From positions 44,879 to 108,878 of the forward strand of contig QEYB01001637.1 of NCBI GenBank assembly GCA_017562135.1: a DNA stretch of 64,000 nucleotides, read 5' to 3'. The stretch is from Dipylidium caninum (lineage: Eukaryota; Platyhelminthes; Cestoda; Cyclophyllidea; Dipylidiidae). Shown one piece after another: positions 1 to 12,246 of this stretch. The stretch's first letter is position 1. Each line of letters starts with the position of its first letter. The notes under the pieces were generated by a model, which saw only the letters and a program-made list of their open reading frames with translations, was not told where the DNA came from and ran no database searches. The position numbers were made by a program, and so were the translations under genes.

Positions 1-714
1 TATTTAAAGAAGTGCAAACCGCTGTAAGATTTATCTCTCATAATCCGGTCTGAATATATGAAAACAGTTGCCAAGGTTATTACACAATCATCCTAAAGAA
101 AAATTACTTCAGCTGGTGTAACAGCCCAAAATGTGCCTTTCTGCGCTCGGTTGTCGGCCCTCAAACCTTACCTTGATGTTACTTATGTTCATTTGAGTAT
201 AAATGGAGTGATCCGACTACGTAAACCGGAGAAAAGTAGCATCCCGAGAGCCCATTTGCCGAATTTGTCGTTAATCACTCTCATGCTAGAAGACCCAAAT
301 GTAAAAGTCCGCAATAATTTTTTCATGTGCGAACAGGCTTCAATTTGTCCCAGAGATATCTCTCGCCCAGTATACCACTGTGATCCACTGTGATCCGAAC
401 CAGGGCATATGGCATTCGTATAGTTGGTGTATGTCTGCAATTACCGTGTCAAGGTGCCAAAGCTGTCGAGAAACATGGCGCCTCCCGTAGTCTAGGTCAC
501 ACCGCATATCAGAGTGTGGAGATGAGCTCAACATTTGCCTCTAAGTCGTACACGTCAAGTGCACTGGATTCATTTTGCACATGTAAACATCGACGACTGT
601 TATATGGCAATGTTATATGTCAATGGGCTCTATATTTGTCGGTTTTTTCTCAGGCTCAAAATGTGAGAAAAAGTTTGTTACTTGGATGTCACAGATGCTG
701 GTAAAAATATGTGT
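1..714. other. Unassigned sequence
   Basis: No convincing gene. Short open frames of 60-104 codons exist on both strands but overlap each other and show no recognisable motif or clear splice-bounded exon. Confidence 0.4.
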
Positions 715-1248
715 CTATTTCAGCAGAAAGTTAAGAACGAACCTTGAATTTTCTGGCCCAGCACGAACAGGGCCATGCTGTCCCCTAAACCAGCCCACCT
801 CTCTGAAGCGAATGACCTCGCAGGGGAGAAATGGTGGCAATGGAAATTCGCCCATTGCTAAAATGAGAAACCGCGATTCCCAGTCATAATCCATTGACTC
901 GGAGTGATTTAGTAGTGGCTGCAGCCGCATGGTTAGAAATTCGCCAAAGGCATCGACATCCTGATGGGTTACCAGAAATAGAACCCTGCTGGCTTTTGCA
1001 AATAGGCAAGCGTAGACGCGGAAAGGATCGGACCAAATGTCAGGAGCAATGGCGTCATTGGAAGAGATGTGCGTAACCGAGAGCGTAGGAATCTGGTTCA
1101 TCACGTAGTTGGCCATGTGCCGCGCCAGGTCCTCTGAGTCGAAGAGAGCCTCCAGCCGCGTTTTCTTTGCAACATGATCGGTTTTCGGACGACCGATGAG
1201 ATAAGTCGTGGGAATGATGAGGGCGTGGTGGAAGGTGCCGTGAGCCAT
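715..1248 (-). CDS. Hypothetical protein, possibly SEFIR/TIR-like
   Basis: A 177-codon open frame from an ATG, with an in-frame TGA five codons upstream. I do not recognise it with certainty. The pattern is an alpha/beta one: an aliphatic strand near residues 8-15, a helix rich in acidic and hydrophobic residues (DSEDLARHMANYV) near 38-50, a second aliphatic strand (SRVLFLVTHQ) near 87-96, then a long helix and a third strand (SRFLILAMGEFPLPPF). This order resembles the cytoplasmic SEFIR/TIR domain of IL-17-receptor-like proteins, but no diagnostic catalytic residue is visible. No signal peptide or membrane segment is seen. It may be one exon of a larger gene or a chance frame. The fold comparison is inference only. 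Confidence 0.35.
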   Translation of the reverse strand: MAHGTFHHALIIPTTYLIGRPKTDHVAKKTRLEALFDSEDLARHMANYVMNQIPTLSVTHISSNDAIAPDIWSDPFRVYACLFAKASRVLFLVTHQDVDAFGEFLTMRLQPLLNHSESMDYDWESRFLILAMGEFPLPPFLPCEVIRFREVGWFRGQHGPVRAGPENSRFVLNFLLK

Positions 1249-2313
1249 TGTCGATGCACATCACCTGCCTATGGGAGAGGTGCAGCGACTCGCGACGTTG
1301 TGTGAACTGAGCTGGTGGCATTTGCATACGCCATTCAACACGCAAATCGGATTGGTGCGAGTGACGCTTTGTGCAAGCGTGTAAAGACGTTGCATGCCGG
1401 AGGAGGCGGTTACACCGTGAGCACGCAGTAGCCAAACACCTCCTCGCGGAGATACCCACCTTATTTCTATTTTAATAACTCCAGGGGCCAATTATTCTGG
1501 CCTGTGTGCATGCTAAGCCGCTCGAAGCGCCCGACATTTTCATGAGTATGAGGTAATGGTGAATAAAAGGCACATTCAGAAAAAAAATAATTGAATTTCT
1601 GCGAATTTGTCTGTACTCCAACTGTCATTTAATGTATTCAACAAATCTCACTGGTACAAAAGGAATTCTACAATACCTGTGCAAGACGAACAGTTGTCTA
1701 ACAGGATTCTGTTACTTAGTGCCGCAAAAGTCCCAAATTTTTCTTACTGACTTGATTGCTTTTCCTAATATTACCACGTAGTCTTTCAGCAGTAAATGAG
1801 TGGTTTTATCGCATGTTGAATACGAGTATAATAAATAAAAGACACTTGAAGAAGCGTTTAATTCCTGCTAACATTTACCCGTCATAGAAATCCAAAATTA
1901 CCTCAGTTATTTTTAGCATCATTTGCCTTAACGTACGGTCATTCTTTACCTTCTCTTGTTAGCACACAGGAGAAACGAAAAGGAGAAGAAGATACTATTT
2001 GCCTTTTCATATTACTTCGGATCTGCTGGAAGCGCCCGCTAGTGTCAAAGCCTCACTCAGCTGCCTCTCCACCCATTAGGCCATCTCCAAATAACAGAAG
2101 TTTGTGCCTCACAATTCTCAATTATTACAATGAATAGTCAATAATGGGACTAAAATATCAACACGTAAGGGTGACCTTTCCCCCTTCTCCATGGAGAAAG
2201 TAATTTATTTGCCCCCTATATGGAAAACCGTAATTTAATAATACGGAACCAGTGAGACTGTTTCTTCGCAGTCGCCATTAATTGTAAAATTACGTGCACA
2301 ATTTTATACTGAC
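1249..2313. other. Intergenic, nothing recognised
   Basis: AT-rich non-coding sequence. Open frames at 1055-1491 on the minus strand overlap the candidate gene to the left in other frames and look spurious. Confidence 0.4.
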
Positions 2314-2551
2314 CAGTGGATCTCGTGAAAGCTGAACCGCGTGTAGATGGCGGACGAGAGGTGGCGGAATGTGCAAATGACTCACGTCCATCGTCATGAC
2401 GGCCCGTTGCCGAGTGACGACAACCGCCACCAAGGCAGCCGCCGCCGTCACCTCCACTCCGCCGAGTCTCTTGAGGAAGGGCACGAGACGGGGTAGAGGC
2501 GATGCGGTTAATTGCACTAACATCATGTCATCTGCGGCTGGATCTTCTTCC
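2314..2551 (-). CDS. Candidate orphan internal exon
   Basis: A 79-codon frame bounded on the minus strand by a pyrimidine-rich acceptor (TTTCCTCAG) and a GTCAGT donor; it begins with one base completing a codon and ends in phase 0. The translation is non-repetitive, with an acidic start (EEDPAADDMM) and an alanine/valine-rich stretch in the middle. No family is recognised. A second possible exon lies upstream around 3010-3075 on the same strand, ending at a GTATCT donor, so the two may be parts of one gene. Chance occurrence cannot be excluded. Confidence 0.25.
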
Positions 2552-3845
2552 CTGAGGAAATAGGATGCACCACTAAGAGATTTGTGCACTTTCCAAGGTT
2601 AGTTTTACCATCACGGGTTTCTTCCTTTCCGTTTAAGCATATTGCCATAAGCCTTCATTAAAGAGGATTCTAATGCCTTCAACGGAACGTCTTGAGTGTC
2701 CTCGCGATAGACTCAGAGGGCTGTGCCGACACGCCATGCTGACAGTAAAGTTAGGATTTCGCAGTGCCAAAGAATGTGAACAAAGGTGGTGAAGAATTAG
2801 GGAAAAAAAGCATTCATTTTATCTATCAACGTACTGTCTGCTTAGCGGAGAATATTTAAGAAATGGGTAGATGAAAGACCACTATCACATGATTTGCAAG
2901 ATAAAAAAAGTGCCAAGTGACTACCACGCGACGGCAGCTGACCCTTGCATGGAGTACGCGGCCAGGAATAGCCTCTCTCCATTAATAGGAAACTGCACAA
3001 AACAGATACGTACGCCTCATTTGCCTCAGTGGTATTGTCGGTGAGACGAGTTGCTTTCGCTCGCAACTGTCCTGCCAAACCCAGGCTGCAATGCCACATT
3101 TCTCGCGGTGGTTAGCACAGTTCATTTTTGTTGGTTTTCTTTTGTCTTCACTTGATTTTTAGCGCTTTCCCACAGCAAACGAGTCATACGGATGGGGCTT
3201 GTGTTTACTGCTTAAATGAGACCCTCACCTTAGTGGGGGACTCCCCCAGCGTCATGAGATAGCAAGCATCGACAACATGAACGGACGGAAAGGGAAGGGA
3301 ATTTCTTCAGGACGGCTCGCATCATTGGCGAGTAGTATGAAGGAGCTTTGCGCTGAGCAACGTAGTGCTCCGCACGGGAGGGTTGGACGCTTGTCAAACA
3401 TAAAGCCGAAAATACTCGTATTGCGACCTTATTGCATGGCTGAATATGATAACTGAGGAGTCGAAGAGTAGAGAAAATATATGAACTCGGCCGAATCTCC
3501 CAAACTGGATGTGTGTGAGGGAGTTAGGACGCGTAATTAATGTAGGTGTGAAATCATTTAGTTGAGACATGCGAGCTTCCTAAATTGATACACCTTATTT
3601 TGCCAGAAGGGACCTTGCGTAGAACCTCACCCTAAAAGGGTCTTGCTTGAAGGATAGTAGAGCAAAAAGCCTAGCAATTTCCCGTTCATTAACGTTTGCC
3701 CGCCGCCACTCCGAGTACCACTTGTTTGAGTGTCACATACGATTCATTAGTTAATTCCTGGCCAACCAATGAAAACGGAGTCAATGTTGACCGGGCTTTG
3801 CGAATTTACTTTTTTTGTCGTTAAGGCTGTAAACTAGTTAGTCTC
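2552..3845. other. Intergenic sequence upstream of P2X
   Basis: Apart from the possible small minus-strand exon near 3010-3075, no gene is visible. It should contain the P2X promoter, but no core promoter motif stands out. Confidence 0.35.
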
Positions 3846-5591
3846 ATGGGCAGACCGAGACCGAGACTGTTGCCGAAGAAAAAAAAGACTAATTTCCCCA
3901 CCACGCGAGTGTATTTCAAATACTTCGTGCACTTTTTCACCGTTTACGAGATGCCTAAGACGGTTCTTATCCAATTTTCTTTGGTGGGTGTTATTTACCG
4001 CTTCTTCCAAATATCTATAATAGCCTACTTCATTGGATGGGTGATTGTGAAGGAGAAGGGTTATCAATCCTATGACCGTCCAATCTATGGCGTATCGGCC
4101 AAAGTTCGAGGGACTTCAGTCGGCAAGGTAGAGCAGTGCAGTGGCTACTTGGCCGCCGGACCGGTAGTCTATACGGACGCGGATCTAGTTCAACCTCCCA
4201 TCCAAAATTCCGGCTTTTTTCTGGGCACCCGAGTACTGAAAGGCGTCGATCAACTCCAATCCACCTGCGCTGAGGCCTCAGATTTGCTCGATGCTCGCTG
4301 TCAAACTGAATCACAATGTCCTTTAGGCGAGAATGCTGGAAACAGAGTGCCCGATGAATTAGCATACTTGACAAATTCATCCTGGTTTGATGTTGAAAAC
4401 TATGGACATGGACCTTTTACTGGAAAGTGTTCATCCAAAACAATGACATGTGAAGTATTTGCCTGGTGTCCAATCTTGAGAAATAACAAGTTGCGGGGCT
4501 TTTCTCGCTCCTCCCCTGTCGTATCTAATCCGAATGAATGGACCTATTCCACTGAACCTGCACGCATTCCGAAGTATGCTTCAGGTGACTCGATCAAAAA
4601 CATGGACGATATCTATGACAGTTGGAAAGTTGCTCCTCTTTACGAGGTCCTAAATTTTACCGTCCTTATTCGGAACAGCATTGAATTTCCACTGTATAAA
4701 ATTAAAAGAAATAACATTTTGGACTGGATGGATAACACGTACTTACAAACATGCCACTTTAACGCTTCGGATGAAGTGGATCGTCAATGTCCCCGTTTCC
4801 GCATCCACGACATTATCAGTGAGTCTGGGGCGAATATCGGACACATACTCCTAAACGGCGGCATCATTGACATAAACATTAACTGGGATTGTGACCTGAA
4901 CAAGGAGCTGGATAAGTGCCTGCCGATCTATTCTTTCCGATACTTGGGCGCGTTAACTGGCGCCACTTCGTCCGGACGTGAATTAGACCCTATGGAAGAG
5001 AAATTTTCCCTAGAATTCGCCAACTACTTCGCATCTTCGCAGCTCAGACGCATACTGCACAAGTTCAATGGCATACAATTCCTCATATCTGTCACCGGAA
5101 GAGGAGGACGATTCAGTTTACTCGAATTCAGCATGAAAATAGGCTCTTGTATGGCCTTCTTCGGCACCGCGACGCTCTTCTGCAACCTCATACTTGTCAA
5201 CTTCAGTTGTGACAGGCATCGGTATAAACAAACGGTGTGTCGTCTCAGGCCTCTGGCAGGAGGCAGAGGATTAATTAAGAGGCTCAATGCTAGCCGATCC
5301 CCGCCCAAACCTGCACTTCGTAAACCCGAAAAGTTAAATGCACTGATTGAACTCTATGCCTCCCGGGCGGGAGTGAGGACAATGCCGGGAGTCAAGATCA
5401 ACGTGAAAGAGGAAGGCGGGAATTGTGTGGCTAGTTTATCAGAAGAGGATCGTTATTGTCCATCCCTAATAGGAGGGAGGTTTATTTCCGTTAATCTTTC
5501 CATGCAAGAGCCTGACAATGTAGAAGTAAGACAAAGTTATTACTTCGGCCATGTCAACCCAACAGATGTAATGAATGCTGTCAGTGAGTAA
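3846..5591 (+). CDS. P2X purinoceptor-like ATP-gated cation channel
   Basis: Uninterrupted 581-codon frame, longer than the 380-600 residue core of the family. It has intracellular N- and C-termini, TM1 near residues 47-68 ending in GWVIVKEKGYQ, a large ectodomain with all ten conserved cysteines (141-358; for example SAWC-like FAWCP at 205-209, NWDC at 346-349) plus one extra, and TM2 near 424-452. P2X receptors form trimeric plasma-membrane channels opened by extracellular ATP. The ectodomain keeps NFT (270-272), GGI, NWDC and the lysine before TM2 (K406), and KVRG replaces the usual KxKG. Odd points: the usual N-terminal YxTxK reads YEMPK (34-38), and the NFR triplet that contacts ATP phosphates reads SLE (388-390). 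The gene has no intron, unlike its neighbours. A basic tail of about 128 residues follows TM2. The ATG at 3846 is the first in frame. Family certain; ATP gating less so. Confidence 0.93.
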   Translation: MGRPRPRLLPKKKKTNFPTTRVYFKYFVHFFTVYEMPKTVLIQFSLVGVIYRFFQISIIAYFIGWVIVKEKGYQSYDRPIYGVSAKVRGTSVGKVEQCSGYLAAGPVVYTDADLVQPPIQNSGFFLGTRVLKGVDQLQSTCAEASDLLDARCQTESQCPLGENAGNRVPDELAYLTNSSWFDVENYGHGPFTGKCSSKTMTCEVFAWCPILRNNKLRGFSRSSPVVSNPNEWTYSTEPARIPKYASGDSIKNMDDIYDSWKVAPLYEVLNFTVLIRNSIEFPLYKIKRNNILDWMDNTYLQTCHFNASDEVDRQCPRFRIHDIISESGANIGHILLNGGIIDININWDCDLNKELDKCLPIYSFRYLGALTGATSSGRELDPMEEKFSLEFANYFASSQLRRILHKFNGIQFLISVTGRGGRFSLLEFSMKIGSCMAFFGTATLFCNLILVNFSCDRHRYKQTVCRLRPLAGGRGLIKRLNASRSPPKPALRKPEKLNALIELYASRAGVRTMPGVKINVKEEGGNCVASLSEEDRYCPSLIGGRFISVNLSMQEPDNVEVRQSYYFGHVNPTDVMNAVSE

Positions 5592-7391
5592 ATGCTAATT
5601 GTACCCGGTTATCACCTCATCGCCACTCAATTGGCATGCCGCGTGTTATAAATTTTGTCCACCCGTACCCTCCTGCCTTGCTATGCCAATCACCACTGCA
5701 TTAATGAACCAGTGGCAGATGTCCTAGGCAAGTTAGAAGTATGTGCCTTCGCTAACTGCAGAGTGGAGGACAATGCGGACAGTGGCATGAAGTCTTGGGA
5801 GTTAAGGCGAGCACCAAAATCACAATAATTGAAACCCAGACAATAGGCCTCGGCTAGAAAGTTTAGCATATGTACCAACAATGCCGCGCTATTTACTAAT
5901 TCTCATCATATAATGACCTCGTGTACATTAAATATTGTCCTTATTTCCTTTCTATGAGCTCTATTAAAATGAGTGAAAAAGAACAACCACACTGACGGCC
6001 GAAGCGTGGCAGCAGACATTAACACTTCACGTATACGCACATATCAATTGTAAGTTCTCGATTTACGACAGGTAAGAGAAGGAGGAATAGGGCAACATGT
6101 TGCATAACATAAAAGAAAAGATATTTGACATTTCCACCTGCGCATATTTACGGTGATGAGGAGAGCCTGCACCTGGATGTTTATATTGAACTTGGGACCC
6201 AGTTCTAATTAGCGAAAAGAACACTTACATAGAGATCACATGATGATAGTGAGTTCCGCTCGGAAATTTCTATGAAAAGCACAACTTTCACAGTAGTTGA
6301 AGCCTGCAGTGTACGAAAGGCATGGCTTAAGATGTATCCACGCGTACTATTGAAAGGCCAATTTGAATAGGGAGGAGGGGATTCGATTCAACCCCTAGCA
6401 CAGGAACATGAATGAAGTGCTCCTAGTGTGCTGGTCGGATTTAGGCAAAGTAGGCCCAAGTCCAATGTTAACAGTGTCAATATTCGTCTTTAAACCCCGT
6501 AAAGCATTTTGTCCGACTGCAGTCATGGCTCTCGGTGCGCCGGGTGGGGTTCGAGGTCTCCCGCGCCCCATCGGCCCCATTTGCCCCTCCTTCGGCTGCT
6601 CACTTACATTACCGTAGTGTAGTTCATTAAAATGCGTGATTCATGCATTGCCTTCTTATAAAAAGTCACATCTAAACATGACTTGGTGCTGAGTGAAGAA
6701 AGCAAATTACATTTTGCCTATTAATTTGCGCTATAAGAGATCATCATCAGTTATGGTTATCATTGCATTGTTGAGCACTTCAAATTCCCTCCTCAATTTG
6801 ATAACAAAATAACTCCCAGTGGTTTGGTGAAGAATAGCTAACAGGGCTGAGCTAACTGAGAATACGGAGGAGAAGTTAAATTGGGTACAATTAAAAGTGA
6901 AGATTCACCGGGAAAGGAGATGTGTGCAGACCCCGAACCAATGAGCATCTCTGCTAACAAAGGACACTTGGAAAGACGCAATTCGCGTGGGTTAGAGCAG
7001 GGCCCCTTACAGCTGTGTTATTAATAGCGTCGACAGTTTGTTTACCTCCCTCTACAAAGGTGTATGGGGCAGGAGAGACGCAGGAAGCACGCATAGTAGC
7101 AGGAGTTTGAAGGGGCACAATGATTGCTTGCCGTCATTAACTGTTAACGGTAAATATTCGCTCCCAGCTTTGTAGCATAGTATGGTGTAGATCTGAACAG
7201 CACAGCTCCCATTTCACTTGCGCCGTCGGACAGCCAATAGGCGTGTCCCGAAAAGCCGGATAAACAACCGCCACGCGTAACATCGAAGGGCGTAATTTTG
7301 GCATGCTTTTATCAGCAGGCACATGAGTCAGCCGACATAAGTCCAACGTTTAGATTTTTGCAACCCAAACGAAACCCGCGTAACCAATGCG
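5592..7391. other. Intergenic, nothing recognised
   Basis: AT-rich sequence between two same-strand genes. A GC-richer patch at about 6520-6600 gives overlapping frames on both strands but no recognisable product. Confidence 0.4.
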
Positions 7392-8417
7392 ATGTTTTTG
7401 TTGGTTATGGTTTTGACCACCTTGCTCTTCGTCATGAGGGATGTCTCCACACGTGCGAACATTATCACCATGGACGAATTTGTAGATGCCTTCACAGAAA
7501 CACTCGTCTTATGGAATAGCCGGTCGAATGGAGGCCATGGACGGGAACGGCGGAGTACGGAATCATCTTCCCCGACCCAGCAATCGGAATATGTACAGGT
7601 AAACTGCAACCTCATGTGCATCATCGAGACGCAGGATGAGGACCTCAATCGACAAGTCCTCGTCTGCGCTGATGGAAGCATCGCTCCTCATCAAAATGGT
7701 ATTCCCGTTCGGCCAATCTGCGTAGAGCATGCCTCTGGCAGACTACTGCATATGGTAATTGCTGTTGCAAACGCCTCAGTGGACTACCTTGACAACGGTT
7801 TTGCAAAGGCTGTGAGCAATGCCCTGCGAACAATGACAGCTGAGCCCGAAACACTCTATCTCACTATCGAAATCCCTCTTTTGGTCCTACGTCAGAGCGA
7901 CTTCACGGCGCTCTCTTCCAAAATGCGACGTCTTTCGATTTACCTCGGACAGGCTGTTCACGTGGATCACAATGTTCTAACCTCATTGTCGTTAGAGTCA
8001 TTCGCACTGGAGGGTTGCCGTTTTAAGGAAACACGAGTTTTCCAAAATGATTCTCGACTTTGCGATGTGAACTTACTTTACACGTGTCCGAAAATAGGAA
8101 ACTTTGCGCTATCCGCCGATAGACTGTCCTGGAAAAGGCTCTGTCCCGAGACTCCGGACAATCGCTCCATCAAGCACCATCTCGAAAAGAAACCGGTATG
8201 CGCTTGCAACGACTACAGGGCCCTCTTAGAAGACCTACAACACCCGAAAAAAGTATATTTGGAGACGAATTGTGCTATGGACTCGGATTACAAGCAATTC
8301 TTCATTATTTCCTTGGTCACAAACTTACTTTTAGGTTGTATACTATTGGTCGTCTGTTTACTCACAGCAATTCTTTATGTACAAAATTATCAAAGATCTT
8401 ATATGAATAAAGCTTAA
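7392..8417 (+). CDS. Orphan type I membrane glycoprotein
   Basis: Uninterrupted 341-codon frame. The first about 22 residues (MFLLVMVLTTLLFVMRDVST) look like a signal peptide. A single strong membrane segment lies near residues 304-331 (FFIISLVTNLLLGCILLVV onwards), leaving a cytoplasmic tail of about 10 residues. The ectodomain has about ten cysteines, several N-glycosylation sequons (NAS, NDS, NRS) and aliphatic repeats near residues 150-220 (for example LTSLSLESFALEGCRF) suggesting leucine-rich-repeat-like beta strands with a cysteine-rich C-terminal cap. I do not recognise the family; it may be a flatworm surface protein. An AATAAA at 8406-8411 overlaps the last codons and may serve as poly(A) signal together with ATTAAA near 8479. 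The single exon, good start context and coherent architecture support a real gene. Confidence 0.7.
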   Translation: MFLLVMVLTTLLFVMRDVSTRANIITMDEFVDAFTETLVLWNSRSNGGHGRERRSTESSSPTQQSEYVQVNCNLMCIIETQDEDLNRQVLVCADGSIAPHQNGIPVRPICVEHASGRLLHMVIAVANASVDYLDNGFAKAVSNALRTMTAEPETLYLTIEIPLLVLRQSDFTALSSKMRRLSIYLGQAVHVDHNVLTSLSLESFALEGCRFKETRVFQNDSRLCDVNLLYTCPKIGNFALSADRLSWKRLCPETPDNRSIKHHLEKKPVCACNDYRALLEDLQHPKKVYLETNCAMDSDYKQFFIISLVTNLLLGCILLVVCLLTAILYVQNYQRSYMNKA

Positions 8418-11400
8418 TCCCCGAATAGTTTCCGTTTCTTCTACAATTGTTGAGGTTCATCTTTATGTGGTTTTCCTTCATTAAAAGAACCATTCATTTA
8501 ATTAACTGATTTTCTTTCAAATCTCTTCTCCACATTTTTGAGTATGTGGTTTTGAAAATCCCCAATGTCAGAGGAAAGGCATTTAATTGAAACACTCCAA
8601 AAACCATTCTGCCCTTGTAAAGCAATTTGCGACGCGATTCATTCTCCTAAAATATTATGTTAAGTTAAGTTGTACATTTCCTTGTAAGATCAAATAACTA
8701 ATACGCTAATTCTGCTGATCCCATGATCGTGAGACCGATGTTACTTTAAATCGCAATGTCCCTCTGGTTAAAATCTAGTCGGAAATTGCTTTGTACGCCA
8801 ATATTATAATGAAAAACCTCTAAAATTGTTTCATTTTGATTGGAATCCGGGCGGAATATATGATTATCTCCAGTTAAGTACGATATAAAACATAAAACTC
8901 ACTATTCCCATCAACACATGCTGCAGAAGAGGTAGGTGGGTATGGTGCCCTCTCGCGCCTTTTAAAGTGAAATGTGACGGAGAGCTTTCATTTTTTTATT
9001 ACACAAAACCGAAACATATACCAAAATACTTTTCGCTTGACAGCAGAGAATATGCATTTACTAATGGAGTCCCATTGTGCACCGTTTTTATTATTCTTTA
9101 TGCATTTACATGTATTCGAATGCTACCAAAAATTCCTCTCATACTATCCTCACGGTCGAATTAACGAGTCTAAATAACTCTGCGCAAGCGTAAAATAGGT
9201 TATTTTAGCGCCAGTACTGAAACGCCCTCTTTTGTCGAAGAAAGTAGGGTCTGTTGACCACACCACGGATACCTCTGCTGCCCCTTGACCCAGTGGCAGT
9301 CGACCCTCGTTCTGACCATAACGCCCCATACAGATGCTGAATTCCCATTCAAGTGGGGTAGGAAGTTTTTGATTGCGTTTGTAAATGTTACATGTAATAA
9401 TCGTAATAGTCGTGGAACCATGTCCCCATTTGCTGAATTAGAGAGACAATATCAGGAGACATTTTTTGGCGCAGCATAACACAAATCGCTTAATTTATTG
9501 CATCCATAACCATTTCCCTTCGCATTCACTTAGGGGGAATTACATCTTGCAGTTGACTGCTCTCCGTTAAGCTAGCGCACTAGTTAAAATCAACAACACC
9601 AGGAATAAATGCGGAACAAGTCAAACTATCCCCAAAAGGTCGGTCCGGGATTTATTTCCGTTTTCCCTCCTAAAAATTCCGAACAGGCAGAGCGGACCAT
9701 TAAGTTCGTATGTCACCCGACTTAGTAAATTATACATAGTCGACCTAAATGCATTTCAATCGGCTCACGAGGCTCAATTAATCTTAAACCATTTATGGAA
9801 TTCACCAACCCAAAACTCCGCAACTCATTGGGCAAATCATTGGGTAATGCAATGTCTGAGTATTACTGGAAATGCAACCAACTAGTTTCAAATCGTAACC
9901 CCTTCTCATGATTGCCGCCTTAATATTACACCAATTCTCCGGTTGAAAAAAATCTCCGTAAACATACCCAGAACGGAGTATAAAGGGCCCAAACAACACA
10001 GCTAACTTCAATTCAGTGAAAATTTTAACATCTGGGCAATCGCCCAACCATTAACTGAAGTAAACTCCGATTATTGTGAAAATTAAAGGCTTGAAGTGAT
10101 TGTTCTGGTTCAGGAGGAACGGAACCTACAGAGCAAATGAAAAAAGACAACCGGTTTCCACAGATAAAACAGTTATTGTCTGTTTAAACTCGCCGATGTT
10201 GACGTGGCATATTCGCATGTCTAGTTAACGTTGCTACTGTTACTATGACGGCAAACTGGCTGCGAATATGATAAACTACTACACTGGTTATTACATTCAC
10301 CTGCTTTCAATAAGCACGCAGAGGTCGTCCATAATTAACTGTCCGAATGCCACATCGTAGCATACATTTTCCTAATGCCATAGAGACATTTTAAGTGTGT
10401 GGCCAGGACTAACTTATATAAATTAAAGGAAACTCTAGAAATTGCTCTTTACTACAATCGCTTTAAAGATCTGTTAAATACCCGATTTAACACAGCCAAG
10501 TCACTAGGATTTCCGACACAGGGCAGGACCATAAGGAAAATAACGTGGTAACCAGACTTCAGAATACCATACTCATTGCTCGGTGGTGCTTGAATGCAAC
10601 AAGCAGTATGCAAATACCCTTAAGCAAAGGTAATTTCATTTGGCCATGTGACATAATAACAGCGAATAAGTTATAAGTACAACTTGTAAATGTTTGTGTT
10701 CACTACCGAGTGACTCATGTTAGATGCACACGCCATAAACTCGGTTAATGCAGGAGTTGCCAGAGTGGGAATTAATTTATTTTCCTATCATACTGCGTAT
10801 ATTGGGACCCGTAATAAAAGTATCCAAATCAAGGGAGCAAAATGCTATTTTGTGACTGGTCGCAGTCTCCTTGCCATCTTCCATTCCATCATAATCACCT
10901 CCTTTATATAACTTAGTTGCGTTTTGTTAACTTTGTGGGGTTCGGTAGAAGATAGCTAATTTGTGACAAAGACGACTGGTAAAATTCTATGCAAAGCCCC
11001 GTATGTTTTTATCAGCAAACGTACGGTCTTCAAATTAGACTTTATGCCGTTTAGTAATAGAGTATTTTACTTCTCTTTGCTTTTGCGGACCCCATTCTGC
11101 CATTCCAGCAAGTCGGCAATGCATATGCCATTAAGCCTTAGGTTGATGCACAATAAGAGATCATAATTGTTTGCAGATTGAAACATATTATAGTTAACCA
11201 AGAATAAAAACGTCCGGTTTAAACTGACTTATACTACGATCAAGTAAATTAGCATCTCGAAATATGTAGATTATGAGAGGAGTAATGCCTCCTCTAAGAT
11301 TCAAAATTAGGGCGCCCTCTGATGCCCTAAACTACTTCTGAAATCCAGATATATTGCTTTGGCAGCGGCTATAAGTAGGGTAAATTGGAATACATGCCAA

Positions 11401-12218
11401 ACGTGGCGTTTGTTAAACATTCCATAAAGTGTTTTATAATCGGTCCACCTAGCATATTCCAGTTCTGATTGCCAGGTAGACGCTTTATTATTTCAAATTT
11501 ATTGCCCTACACACCAGAGTTGAATAGGAATATCGAATTTTACGAAAAGCTGTAACATCCGTTGCTTGCAACCGAGAAGCCATATCTATAAGTTAAAGTG
11601 TATTGTATTGGAGCCGAAGACGGCTTTAGGATTTCACGAGCGGCATACTAAATTAATAGTAAAAATAATTGTCATATATTGTGCCATTCCTCCTTAGTTC
11701 ATGAACAAAAGGGGGGTTAGCAACACCCAAAGAAATTTTAATGCATCCTGGCCTAGTAGACGGTTGCTTAGGCATTGTGTCAGATAAGCATTACGCAAGG
11801 CAATAATGAAGCGTCGAATACTAGGATCTGAATTGCTAAGCTAGTGGCGTGCGTAGTAATAACTTGAATGTGTCTCCGTTTTATACTATATTGCAGGCAA
11901 CATCAAAGTTTTTTGGCAATTGTCAGATATCCTTAACTTGATATATAATATACTTTATCAACTGTTTTTAGCAATCTAATACAGAGGCGGGCGCCCAAAT
12001 TTGGTGTACCATCTTCGAGGACGTTGGGCTTGCCATTATCTACTGGTGCACTTATCTGCTACCATAGTGGGCCTTGTAGAATTTTAAGGAGAGCCGTTTT
12101 TGATTATGCGGTTTATACTCGCTTTAGTAATATTTTTTCTTAATCAAACCCAAATTTATGTGCCCTCATTCTCTATTAAATTTTGCTTCATATTTCTGAA
12201 ATTTCCGTCTGTTGTATA
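8418..12218. other. Long AT-rich intergenic region
   Basis: About 3.8 kb with no supportable gene. Minus-strand frame 9802-10047 (81 codons) and plus-strand frames near 8970-9180, 10717-10911 and 10963-11166 lack motifs, acceptable splice partners or family resemblance. No transposon ends or RNA gene were seen. Confidence 0.45.
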
Positions 12219-12246
12219 GGCTTTGACTTATACTCACTGTCAAAAA

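Noticed and set aside
6376..6395. tRNA-like T-arm (GGGG...CCCC around an ATTCG core)
   Set aside because: The loop is too long and no acceptor, anticodon or D-arm accompanies it.
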